DNA from: Phormidium sp. FACHB-1136
Lineage (GTDB): Bacteria > Cyanobacteriota > Cyanobacteriia > Phormidesmidales > Phormidesmidaceae
Direction of reading: 5' to 3'
NCBI RefSeq assembly: GCF_014697375.1
Contig: NZ_JACJRS010000014.1
Span: forward strand, 1-64,000
Length of the DNA stretch: 64,000 bases
The notes beneath the pieces are model-generated. The model ran no database searches. It had not been told where the DNA came from and worked only from the letters and a program-made list of their open reading frames with translations. How positions within the stretch are numbered: position 1 is the first letter of the stretch; the number at the start of each line of letters is the position of its first letter. This document shows positions 1 through 7,301 of this stretch, piece by piece. The position numbers were made by a program, and so were the translations under genes.

Positions 1-53
1 TGCTTCTGAAGCTCTTGCTTTTCCTCTGACGTTAGATAGTTTCTGACTCCCAT
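1..53 (-). CDS. N-terminal start of a transposase-like protein (partial)
   Basis: Only the first 17 or so codons lie in the window; the gene runs off the left edge. The start ATG is at 53-51. The visible residues begin MGVRNYLTSEEKQELQK, the style of N-terminus seen in IS630-family transposases, which open with a basic helix-turn-helix. A second, decayed IS630-like fragment lies at 9398-9607, so this family is present in the genome. With so little sequence the assignment is tentative, and completeness of the gene cannot be judged. Confidence 0.35.
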   Translation of the reverse strand, partial: MGVRNYLTSEEKQELQK

Positions 54-135
54 GGCTTATTCCAGAATTTTAATGTATTATACGCAGTTTAGATGACTAA
101 CAGCTTAACTGACTACTCTTAACCTATCAACGTTG

Positions 136-387
136 CTAAATGAATGCAATCAACGCCTCGGCCTGGTTGCGGGCGGGGTTGTCGTCCCAATCTAGCGCAG
201 GCGATAGAGAAGAATCGTAGCGGTAGGTTTGGGGCGGCTTGCGCTTCGCCTTGGGAAATTGCCCTTGGGTGCCCACATCCGGGCGGAGGGGGCTGTTGGC
301 CTCTGGGTGGCTATAGCTTTCGGGCAGCTTGCGGGGCTGGGATGGGCGGCGGGGCATGGCATGGGCAACGGCTCTCAACGGTAGCAA
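136..387 (-). pseudogene. Possible DNA methyltransferase fragment
   Basis: This is an 83-codon open frame with no convincing ribosome-binding site. Its last 35 residues contain TYRYDSSLSPALDWDDNPAR, which I recall as resembling a conserved segment near the N-terminus of Mod-type site-specific DNA methyltransferases. The first 40 residues look non-coding (Pro/Arg-rich). The frame ends right after this segment, so if real it is a broken remnant rather than an enzyme; no SAM-binding or catalytic NPPY-type motif is present. It lies next to a transposase start, consistent with local decay. Confidence 0.3.
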
Positions 388-858
388 CCTTGGGCCACCC
401 CCAGCGGCAGGGTACTAGGGATAGCCCAATTATTTTCAGGATGCCCAGGTTTTTGGGTGCCTGCCCAGATGGGTAGGTTTATTTGCAAAACAGGATGCTC
501 CGTTACAACTCCGTCATAAACCGTTACCTGCACCGGACAAGGCCACCAGCGCAGCCGTTCACCCCAGCCGTCCAGGGTTTAGACTATCGCAGCGTCAATC
601 CAGCCTGAAAGCTTGGGAATACCTGCAAAACAGCGCCAAACGCCTCGGCAAATGCCAGGACTGGATTGTGCAGGCGTTTGAAAAAGAATGTGGCCCCGGT
701 AGTTTTCAGCGATTGGCCAACTTCCGACAGGCGATGTAGAAACCCTAGAGCTTGACGTTGCCCAATTCATTGGCCCAATTGAATTGACCCAGTCGAAAAG
801 TTGTCACGCCATTGCCATGGGTAGCGGCTTCACGACTCTAAACCGATGAACGGCTGTC
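388..858. other. Intergenic stretch with a possible coding remnant
   Basis: No intact gene is visible. On the + strand, 590-739 reads as 49 well-composed residues ending in a stop (it contains KAWEYLQNSAKRLGK and then FEKECGPGSFQRLANFRQAM). The frame is open for some distance upstream without a usable start, so it looks like the C-terminal end of a lost gene. I do not recognise the family. The rest of the stretch shows no promoter, RNA or repeat that I can support. Confidence 0.3.
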
Positions 859-1785
859 CTAAAGTCCTTCGACCGCATCCGCATAGCTATAGATTTCGAT
901 GCCCAGCGCTTGGGCTACGGGCAAGGCGCGGCTATCCACCATCGGCGAAACCACAATTTTGCGGCTGATGGGCCGTTGTTCATGCCTTTCGTAGAAGTCT
1001 ACCTTGCGACCAAAGCTGTACATCCCGGCTTTATCAATGGAGGACTTGATTTCGCAGGCAATCGTCAGGCCGTTTTTGATAATCAGGGCAATCTCCACCT
1101 GATCTGGACGGCCAAACACCTCGCCCTCTGGGTCGTAAAGGGTGAGGTTCAGCACCTCCACCGCAAAGGATTCGGTTAAAATGCCCGCCAGCGCACCACG
1201 GAAACTCGCCTCAGCCGAGAGCCCCCACCGAGCCCCCAAGGCTCCGATAGTGCTGTCGTATCGTTTATCTAGGCGACGGATTTCTGCGAGTTGCTCGTCC
1301 CACTTACGGTTTTGCTCGTCCCACTTACGGTTTTGCTCGTCCCACCTGCGGTTTTGTTCGGCCCACTGGCTGGCTTGCTCATCCCACCTGCGGTCTTGCT
1401 CGGCCCACTTGCGGCTTTGTTCGGCCCACCTGCGGTTTTGTTCGGCCCACTGGCTGGCTTGCTCATCCCACCTGCGGTCTTGCTCGTCCCACTTGCGGCT
1501 TTGTTCGGCCCACCTGCGGTTTTGTTCGGCCCACTGGCTGGCTTGCTCGTTCCACCTGCGGTCTTGTTCATCCCACTTGCGATTTTGTTCGTCCCACTTG
1601 CGGGCTTGCTCCTCTCGATCCCGCTGTAGTTCGGCTAGGATGCGGTCAAATTTGTTGTCGGCCTCTCGCCGCCCCATGTAAAAGTCGGAGACGGTTTGCA
1701 GAATAAACTCCCTCACCTGGGGCTCTTGGGCCATGAGCCGGGGAAGTTCTTGCTGGATGAGGGCGATGACTTCGGATTGCTCCAT
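859..1785 (-). CDS. DUF3782-type nuclease-like protein with long heptad-repeat coiled coil
   Basis: The protein has 308 residues in three parts. Residues 1-58 are a helical head (EQSEVIALIQQELPRLM...) typical of cyanobacterial DUF3782 proteins. Residues 61-165 are fifteen perfect heptads with Trp at 64, 71, 78 and so on to 162, of the form W-x-E-Q-x-R-K. Residues 175-308 are the DUF3782 domain, which has a restriction-endonuclease-like (PD-(D/E)xK) fold: Asp228 in GRPDQVEIAL and Glu245-x-Lys247 in CEIKSS are the likely catalytic set. Function of the family is unknown; nuclease activity is inferred from the fold. It heads a leftward accessory cluster. The heptads are built from an 84-bp higher-order repeat, so length may vary between strains. 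Confidence 0.8.
   Translation of the reverse strand: MEQSEVIALIQQELPRLMAQEPQVREFILQTVSDFYMGRREADNKFDRILAELQRDREEQARKWDEQNRKWDEQDRRWNEQASQWAEQNRRWAEQSRKWDEQDRRWDEQASQWAEQNRRWAEQSRKWAEQDRRWDEQASQWAEQNRRWDEQNRKWDEQNRKWDEQLAEIRRLDKRYDSTIGALGARWGLSAEASFRGALAGILTESFAVEVLNLTLYDPEGEVFGRPDQVEIALIIKNGLTIACEIKSSIDKAGMYSFGRKVDFYERHEQRPISRKIVVSPMVDSRALPVAQALGIEIYSYADAVEGL
1285..1610 (-). repeat. In-frame 21-bp / 84-bp tandem repeats encoding heptads
   Basis: Fifteen 21-bp units encode the heptads of the DUF3782 protein. They are arranged in a higher-order 84-bp (28-residue) unit present three times; the anchor sequence tggcttgctc recurs at 1371, 1455 and 1539, exactly 84 bases apart. The near identity of the units at DNA level points to recent unequal exchange or slippage. 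Confidence 0.9.
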
Positions 1786-2187
1786 GCCTGGGATCCTACG
1801 ATGTACTCCTATCCTAGCAGTCGTGACGGGTCTGGGGCAGTGGAGAAATGGCGGTGTCGGAGGTGTTGCCCAGTCTGGAAATGGCGGTGGTGGAGGAAGC
1901 CCTAAACCGCTCCCAAACGGAGGATGACGGAACGATGATGCGGTGGTTGATGGATCGGTTTCGGGCGGGGTAAAGCGTGGATTTAGGGGTGCATGGCTGA
2001 GCGTTGGCGTAACCTCGCCTTGGCATTATGCACCCTACGAATGTTGATGTGGTAAGTGCCCGATTTGAGGCCAATACGACATGACCCTTGGTGCCAGGTA
2101 AGCGATCTCCGAAACACCTAGTTTTCCGTGCAGAGGGGGTCGGTAATCATTCTTTTGGATCGGGCTGAAGCGCTTATCTGCTACAGT
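1786..2187. other. Intergenic region between DUF3782 gene and GUN4 kinase gene
   Basis: About 400 bases without a convincing gene. A + strand frame at 1848-1973 encodes 41 residues (MAVSEVLPSLEMAVVEEALN... to DRFRAG) with reasonable composition but no clear ribosome-binding site; it could be a remnant C-terminus or a small gene, and I do not assign it. Around 2005-2045 the sequence resembles the dispersed 'gtagggtgcataatgcc' type of cyanobacterial intergenic repeat (read on the - strand). The end nearest 1786 should hold the promoter of the DUF3782 gene, but no clear box is seen. Confidence 0.4.
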
Positions 2188-3765
2188 TTACAAGTCTTTG
2201 TGGTAGAGAAGTCCCATTACACCCTGATGTACTGCCCACATATATTCAAATCCTCTAACAAGGTAATAACCGCCTATAACTAATGGAGGGCCTATTAAAG
2301 ATACAATCATAGTGAACAGGCCCAAGGCGAACCAGATCGGATTCACTTCGGGGTCAGTAAAATAGCTTACTACACTTACTGCGAGTGGTGCACCAATTAC
2401 TATTACCCAAACAGATTTTTCAAACAGTATGTCCTGGCAATAAAACCAAAATTGACTCGTTTTGAGTCCTCCCCACCCGGCTACTGCCCACTGTAAGGGA
2501 AATCTTCCATAAGGAGATGGGGACAAATTGAAGTTACGAGCATAATAACTCTGCCAATTGGAATCACGATCCCAGCCAATGCGGTTCTTAAACTCTTCCC
2601 AAACCCCTTTATCTAAACTCCAGGAATCCGGATTGGCTCCACATTCTATCAAGATGTGCTTCTGCACACTAAAGCCAAACTTGCCCTGACTATATTTCAT
2701 CCACAGCCTATCAATCGTGTGTAAGTCCGTGCCGGGAAAATTCCATAATTCATCCATGGTGAACCAATCGCCAGAATTTTTGCCTACGGCACGGATCATC
2801 ACCTCATAGGTTTCTCTATCAGCTTTGCGCCACTTTTGAGCTTTGAGTAGTTTGCGTAGACGAGTGTAGTCAATCCCCCTGTCTGATCTGAGCTCATCCT
2901 CATTGACTTTTGGTGATTTAGGGCTAACTACAACCGTTGGCACGCCTTTAGTAAGAGTTTTTTCTAAGGCTTGCAGTGCCTGTTTCCCATCGACATAGCG
3001 GCGGCTGTGGTGGTGGCGCACCATTTTGGTTAGCACCTTGGCTAGGGCAGGGTTAATTTGCAGGCCCGTTTGCCAAACCAGTTCTGCGGTGGCAGGGTCG
3101 GTATCCAATTCGGTCGGAAATTTCCCGGTCAGGGCTTCTATGGCCACCATGCCCAGTGCATAGACATCGCTGGCAGGGCATGGTTTGCCTCGGCGAAATT
3201 GTTCATCAGGAGCATATCCCTGAGTACCCGCAATGTCAGTGGTAGGGGCCATGCGACTAAGGTATTGAGCGGAAAATTCTTTCACAATGCCAAAGTCAAT
3301 CAGGCACATTACCCCATCCCGGCGGCGGATTAGGTTTTCGGGCTTGATGTCGCGATGGATGACCCCTTGCTGATGCACATAGCTGAGTACCGTTAGCCCT
3401 TGGCGCAGTAGGGTGATCACCTCTGTTTCGGGCAGACGCTTCACGTCACGCAGTTCGTCTCGGAGGGTACGCCCTTCCAGAAAATCCTGCACGATGTAAA
3501 AATTACCGTCTTCTTCCAGATGCGCCAACAACAGTGGAATTTGGTCATGGCTACCTAGACGTTCCAGGATTTCCGCCTCTTGGTCAAAAAAGCTAAGCGT
3601 GGCCTGCAACTCATCATCTGTAAACTCTCGTTCGAGATTCAGTTGCTTCACCACACAGCGGGGTTGCCCAGGGCGGCGCAAATCTTTGGCCAAATAGGTT
3701 ATGCCAAACGCACCTTCGCTTAGGGCTTGGATAACTTCGTAGCGCCCGTCGATGATTTGGCTCAT
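2188..3765 (-). CDS. Ser/Thr protein kinase fused to a GUN4 domain, membrane-anchored
   Basis: 525 residues. The kinase domain (8-270) carries a glycine-rich loop (LSEGAFGITY), Lys40 in VVKQL, the catalytic HRD loop IHRDIKPEN with Asp139, and DFG at 157-159, so it should be active. Residues about 296-440 (from GIDYTRLRKLLKAQKW through FGFSVQK and IGWDR) match the GUN4 domain, which binds porphyrins and, as free Gun4, activates Mg-chelatase. Two hydrophobic stretches (452-468, 477-502) follow. Kinase-GUN4 fusions are known in cyanobacteria but their targets are not. Tetrapyrrole-responsive signalling is an inference. A second kinase gene lies upstream at 4651-6228, separated by a toxin/antitoxin pair. 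Confidence 0.88.
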   Translation of the reverse strand: MSQIIDGRYEVIQALSEGAFGITYLAKDLRRPGQPRCVVKQLNLEREFTDDELQATLSFFDQEAEILERLGSHDQIPLLLAHLEEDGNFYIVQDFLEGRTLRDELRDVKRLPETEVITLLRQGLTVLSYVHQQGVIHRDIKPENLIRRRDGVMCLIDFGIVKEFSAQYLSRMAPTTDIAGTQGYAPDEQFRRGKPCPASDVYALGMVAIEALTGKFPTELDTDPATAELVWQTGLQINPALAKVLTKMVRHHHSRRYVDGKQALQALEKTLTKGVPTVVVSPKSPKVNEDELRSDRGIDYTRLRKLLKAQKWRKADRETYEVMIRAVGKNSGDWFTMDELWNFPGTDLHTIDRLWMKYSQGKFGFSVQKHILIECGANPDSWSLDKGVWEEFKNRIGWDRDSNWQSYYARNFNLSPSPYGRFPLQWAVAGWGGLKTSQFWFYCQDILFEKSVWVIVIGAPLAVSVVSYFTDPEVNPIWFALGLFTMIVSLIGPPLVIGGYYLVRGFEYMWAVHQGVMGLLYHKDL

Positions 3766-3852
3766 GGCTGTACTGGGGAAAGCGTTCGCGGATACTCCTC
3801 CTTAGCTTACCCATCCCGCCAAGGAAAATCATAGAGCGTGGGCGGAACGAGG

Positions 3853-4254
3853 TTATGAGGCGAGGGTAAACCCGGCTTGCACGAAGTGACGATCAAAGCC
3901 AAGCACCGTAGACAGATGGTGGTTTCGCATTACGACAAAGGAAACGCAATCGACCAAACCCCAGGTTTTGTCTTGGTGCTGGGCATAGAGGGCTAGGGCT
4001 GCTGCCAGCAGGTCGGGCGTTAGCGGCACGAGCGTGACCTCTGAGGCCGTTTGAAAATAGCGAATGATGGTGGCCGCTTCGCTGCGGGCAAGGCGCGATA
4101 GAGCATTCCCAATTTCCAGCAAAATCGCATCGGTGGTGACGAGGGGATAACCATCGTAGCGTTCGGCCAGGTGCAGCGCTTGCTGATGATGTTGATCGTT
4201 TTGGTTGATGAGGGCAATCACGTAGCCCGTATCGACAAACAGCGCATCAGGCAT
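3853..4254 (-). CDS. PIN-domain protein, VapC-like toxin
   Basis: A PIN-fold ribonuclease-type protein of about 133 residues. Acidic residues expected at the active site are visible: Asp in LFVDTGYVIALI near the N-terminus, Glu in LLEIGNAL, Asp in GLVDCVSF, and Asp in GFDRHF. The family cleaves RNA, often tRNA or mRNA, when not bound by its antitoxin. The chosen ATG at 4254 overlaps the stop of the upstream antitoxin-like gene as ATGCCTGA, a layout that favours translational coupling; an ATG at 4266 is also possible. No target can be inferred from sequence. Confidence 0.8.
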   Translation of the reverse strand: MPDALFVDTGYVIALINQNDQHHQQALHLAERYDGYPLVTTDAILLEIGNALSRLARSEAATIIRYFQTASEVTLVPLTPDLLAAALALYAQHQDKTWGLVDCVSFVVMRNHHLSTVLGFDRHFVQAGFTLAS

Positions 4255-4510
4255 CGTGTTCGCCATTCAGGTCAGTGTCCACTAGGTAAGCGTCCACATT
4301 TTCCGAGAAATCGGGTGGGGCCGAGATTTTAATTTGCCGAAGCTGGCTGAGCAGAGAGGTTGGGGGTGGACTGATGGACGCTGGCAGGGTCGCATCGGCA
4401 GGATTCAGAACAATCACCCGAACGGCTTGGCCTTCCCACTGGGTGGCCTGTTCTGGCGGCAGGGTAACGATGCCGTTGTGAAGGGTCGTTTCAAACTCGA
4501 TGGCTTGCAT
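4247..4510 (-). CDS. Antitoxin-like partner of the PIN protein
   Basis: 87 residues, immediately upstream of and overlapping the PIN gene. It begins MQAIEFETTLHNGIVTLPPE, a beta-hairpin opening common in small cyanobacterial VapB/AbrB-like antitoxins, and ends in an acidic, flexible tail (DFSENVDAYLVDTDLNGE), which in such pairs wraps the toxin. Family assignment rests mainly on position and this outline; no helix-turn-helix is obvious. Autoregulation of the pair is likely from general knowledge of such operons but not shown here. Confidence 0.65.
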   Translation of the reverse strand: MQAIEFETTLHNGIVTLPPEQATQWEGQAVRVIVLNPADATLPASISPPPTSLLSQLRQIKISAPPDFSENVDAYLVDTDLNGEHDA

Positions 4511-4650
4511 AGGGACGTACCTCGATGGTGTTGGTAAACCTGAGATGGCGCTGCTTCCAGGGTAACGTACTGGGCTTTCTGCGAGGAAAGCGGTGCATTG
4601 CGACCCCAGGGGTATCTTCTCTTGGCCAAGGATGGTTCGCGAATGGCACC

Positions 4651-6228
4651 CTACGGGCTGTTGAAGACCGAGCCGGGGCCGATGTAGCGCCAGCGCCAGG
4701 GTTCGTAGTTGGGGTGGCCCTTGGGGTAGGAGAGGGCAAAGCCGTAGTCGGCAGCATTGTCTTGCAGCCAGCGAAAGACAGGGGATCGCTCAAACTCGCG
4801 GCGGGAGGTGGGGCGGCGATCTTCTGGGGCTTGCAGGCTGAGGACAACGGCAAACCCAGTGTGGTAGTCCGATGCATTCAGGGCACGAACCAGGGCCACC
4901 TCAGACCCTTGATCACCCTTGCGCTGCTGTTGCTCGATAGACTGAAACCCCGACTCGCACCAGAAAGAGATGCCCTCGGCTTGGGCGGCGGTGGTCATCT
5001 CCCAGTAGGGCTGAAAGGCTTGGGTGTGGAGGCGCACCTGGCAGTTATCCCAATCGAACAAACAGGTTAGGTCACGTTCATCGGCCTCTAGGTAGCGGGT
5101 TTGCAGATCTGGGGGTTGCTGACGGGCATACCACCACCAGTCCAGCCGCGTTTTTGCCATGCCGCCCAGGCCCCAAACCGTTGCCAGGGCAATCAACACG
5201 GCAGATCCTCGAATGCTGTATTTGAAGATGCTGTCCCAGGGTAGAACCTCTTGCACAACGGTGGTGACGCGGTTGGGGTTGCGGGGGGCGACAACATCCG
5301 TGGGTGCCCAATCATCGGATGGACGGGCATTGACAACACCTGTGGGCGCAGAATCGTTGGGGATAGCGACATCCACGGGCCGAGCCAAGGTGGCGTTACG
5401 GCCTGAGCCGAGGGCTTGCTCAAATTCGGCTAGGGCCATCGCCGCCGAGGTGGGGCGGTTCGCGGCATGGTGGGCCACCAGCCGATCAATAAACTGAATC
5501 AACGCCGGATCGTCGGGACGACGGGTGAGGCGATCTTGCCAGATCAGGTTGCCTGTTTTGGGGTTGGTGGGCAAGGTGTGGGGTGCAACTCCGGTGAGCG
5601 CCGCCACCGCTACCATGCCCAGGCTATACAAATCGCTGGCGAAACAAGGTTTTCCCCGCTGCTGCTCTGGGGCCATATACCCCGGCGTTCCCACCAAGGT
5701 GGGGGTACGAATTTGTCCAAAGCGGGTACGGGTACTGTTGCTAAGCTCCTTCACCGAGCCAAAGTCAATCAGGTAAATTTCCCGGTTTTCGGTGCAGTGG
5801 ATCAGGTTCTTAGGGCTGATGTCGCGGTGAATTACCTTGTGGTCGTGGACAAAGCTCAGGATAGTGAGCACCTGGCGCAACAGATCCCGCACTTGGGAAT
5901 CGCGCAGGGTTTGGCCGGGGCTAATTTCGCCGCTCAAGTCTTGCCCTTCAATGTACTCCTGCACCAGATAGAAGTAGTCCCCCTCAGAATCCACTTCGGA
6001 AAAGGAGGCGATCAGTCGTGGAATGTGGGAATGTTGGCCCAGCCGATCCAGCACCTTCGCTTCCCGCGCAAAGAGTTCCTGTATTTTCGGGAACGGTGGC
6101 TGGTGGAGTTGCTTCACCACGCAATAGGGCGCACTGGGAAGGTCATAATTGCGAGCCAGGGAGGTTTTACAATACTTTCCCTGCGGCCCCAGGGGATTCA
6201 ACAACTGGTAGCTTCTAATGCGCTTCAT
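4651..6228 (-). CDS. Ser/Thr protein kinase with extracytoplasmic degenerate VanY-like (M15B) domain
   Basis: 525 residues. The kinase domain (6-272) has Lys39 in CVVKQL, the HRD-type loop VIHRDISPKN, DFG at 155-157 and GYMAPEQ, but its glycine-rich loop is atypical (NPLGPQGKYC). A Pro-rich linker leads to one membrane helix (338-356), then an outer domain (365-525) like D-Ala-D-Ala carboxypeptidase VanY. Against the family pattern SxHxxGxAxD and EPWHW, the sequence reads SDYHTGFAVV and EPWRW: the zinc ligands His, Asp and His are replaced by Tyr455, Val462 and Arg512. The outer domain should therefore bind, not cut. A peptidoglycan-sensing receptor kinase is my inference. It lies on the same strand as the antitoxin-like gene downstream. 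Confidence 0.85.
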   Translation of the reverse strand: MKRIRSYQLLNPLGPQGKYCKTSLARNYDLPSAPYCVVKQLHQPPFPKIQELFAREAKVLDRLGQHSHIPRLIASFSEVDSEGDYFYLVQEYIEGQDLSGEISPGQTLRDSQVRDLLRQVLTILSFVHDHKVIHRDISPKNLIHCTENREIYLIDFGSVKELSNSTRTRFGQIRTPTLVGTPGYMAPEQQRGKPCFASDLYSLGMVAVAALTGVAPHTLPTNPKTGNLIWQDRLTRRPDDPALIQFIDRLVAHHAANRPTSAAMALAEFEQALGSGRNATLARPVDVAIPNDSAPTGVVNARPSDDWAPTDVVAPRNPNRVTTVVQEVLPWDSIFKYSIRGSAVLIALATVWGLGGMAKTRLDWWWYARQQPPDLQTRYLEADERDLTCLFDWDNCQVRLHTQAFQPYWEMTTAAQAEGISFWCESGFQSIEQQQRKGDQGSEVALVRALNASDYHTGFAVVLSLQAPEDRRPTSRREFERSPVFRWLQDNAADYGFALSYPKGHPNYEPWRWRYIGPGSVFNSP

Positions 6229-6341
6229 GGCATGGGCTCTAGCGTTGCCCCTATTTTACCTGGGCCTTCCGTTCCACCGCAGAGATGTCCTAGGTTCGAC
6301 CCTACAGAGGACTTTTATGAGGTTTCGACTCAGGTCACCGC

Positions 6342-6923
6342 TCACGAATCTGCGAAGAGTTGATCCACCGTCAGAGCAATTTGGGGCACCACCGTAGATT
6401 GAAGCGCCTCATCGCCCTGAAATACGGTGTCTTCGTACTGGCCATCTACCCACTCGCAAATCGTCACCTGGCAGGTTTCGGGGTCTACGATCCAATATTC
6501 GGCAATGCCACGGGCGGCGTACTCGGTGCGCTTGTGGCGATAGTCTCGGCTGCGGTTGGCTTCCCCAGGGCTAACCACTTCTACCACTAGGGCCGGGGGC
6601 GGCATATCGCGGGTAAGGGTGGCGCGGGGCTGATCCTGAATCGCCAAGAGGGACTCTTCCGAATGCACCAGCAGGTCAGGAATCCGGCAGCGGGCGCGGC
6701 GTCCCATTACCTCTACTTCGGTGTTGTAGGCAACGCGATCTAGGGGCAGATATTGGAGGAACTGCACCATCAAAAACCGGGCCAACTTGAGGTTTTCTGG
6801 AGATTCTGGGGGCATGGCTACAATCTCTCCATCCACCAGTTCGTAGCGGGTATCGGTGCCATCGTCATAGGCGAGGTAGTCCTCGAAGGTGAGCAGGGTT
6901 TTGGACGATAGGGTGCTAGTCAT
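6342..6923 (-). CDS. Uma2 family restriction-endonuclease-fold protein (DUF820)
   Basis: 193 residues, the usual length for Uma2 proteins, which are greatly expanded in cyanobacteria. Visible family motifs are YELVDGEIVAMPPESPEN near the N-terminus, PDLLVH, VVEVVSP, and the late YWIVDP segment after KRTEYAARGI. These give the Asp and Glu/Lys set of a PD-(D/E)xK nuclease fold. The biological role of the family is not established. It is the outermost gene of the leftward accessory cluster, 113 bases before the kinase gene. Confidence 0.85.
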   Translation of the reverse strand: MTSTLSSKTLLTFEDYLAYDDGTDTRYELVDGEIVAMPPESPENLKLARFLMVQFLQYLPLDRVAYNTEVEVMGRRARCRIPDLLVHSEESLLAIQDQPRATLTRDMPPPALVVEVVSPGEANRSRDYRHKRTEYAARGIAEYWIVDPETCQVTICEWVDGQYEDTVFQGDEALQSTVVPQIALTVDQLFADS

Positions 6924-7301
6924 GGCGGCACGGCGAGAAGGGACAGCGGCCTAGATTCATCCTAAAATATTCACAATATAATTCATATGTACTTTAATGC
7001 ATAAAAAACAGTAGATCGCAAAGCCCCTGCCAGCCCTCATCCCCCAGCCCCTTCTCCCAACATTGGGAAGAAGGGGAGCAGGAAGGTTCAAAGCCCCTCT
7101 CCCAGGCTTGGGAGAGGGGTTTGGGGTGAGGGCAAAGCCATGGCCGAGAGAAGCATTTGCGATCTATTGAGATTACCTCGTTAGTCTGAACTACCCGACT
7201 CCAGCGCAAAGCCCGCCTTGGGTGGTTCGGTATCCTCCCCTTTAGAGAAATGGAGGAACCACGCACTATAGATATAGTTCTTAAGCCGGAGCAAAAAAAC
7301 T
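6924..7301. other. Divergent intergenic region upstream of dnaK, with a palindromic repeat
   Basis: Holds an AT-rich part (6960-7010), a MITE-like palindromic repeat (7030-7137), then the dnaK leader. The dnaK ribosome-binding site is weak to moderate (ccggagc about 9 bases before ATG 7302). No CIRCE element (TTAGCACTC-N9-GAGTGCTAA) is present, so HrcA control of this dnaK copy is not supported. Confidence 0.5.
7030..7137. repeat. Palindromic MITE-like repeat, copy 1
   Basis: About 108 bases bounded by imperfect inverted ends (gccctcatccccca ... ttggggtgagggc). It contains an 11-bp perfect inverted repeat, 7095-7105 with 7110-7120, and a second hairpin around 7050-7075. Related copies lie near 25505-25590 (opposite orientation) and 52637-52735, with fragments near 22172-22214 and 29146-29166. 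Confidence 0.75.

Noticed and set aside
1285-1610. CRISPR array at the regularly spaced repeats
   Set aside because: The 21-bp units are contiguous and coding, with no unique spacers, and they are in frame with the DUF3782 protein.
1142-1681. Frames with repeated SSHLRFC units on the + strand at the heptad repeats
   Set aside because: These are antisense readings of the DUF3782 heptad repeat; the - strand frame has a recognised domain and a proper start.
5467-6363. 298-codon frame on the + strand opposite the second kinase
   Set aside because: It is a shadow of the kinase gene in a G+C-rich genome; no domain or start signal supports it.
7138-7301. CIRCE/HrcA operator upstream of dnaK
   Set aside because: No TTAGCACTC-N9-GAGTGCTAA or near match is present in the leader.
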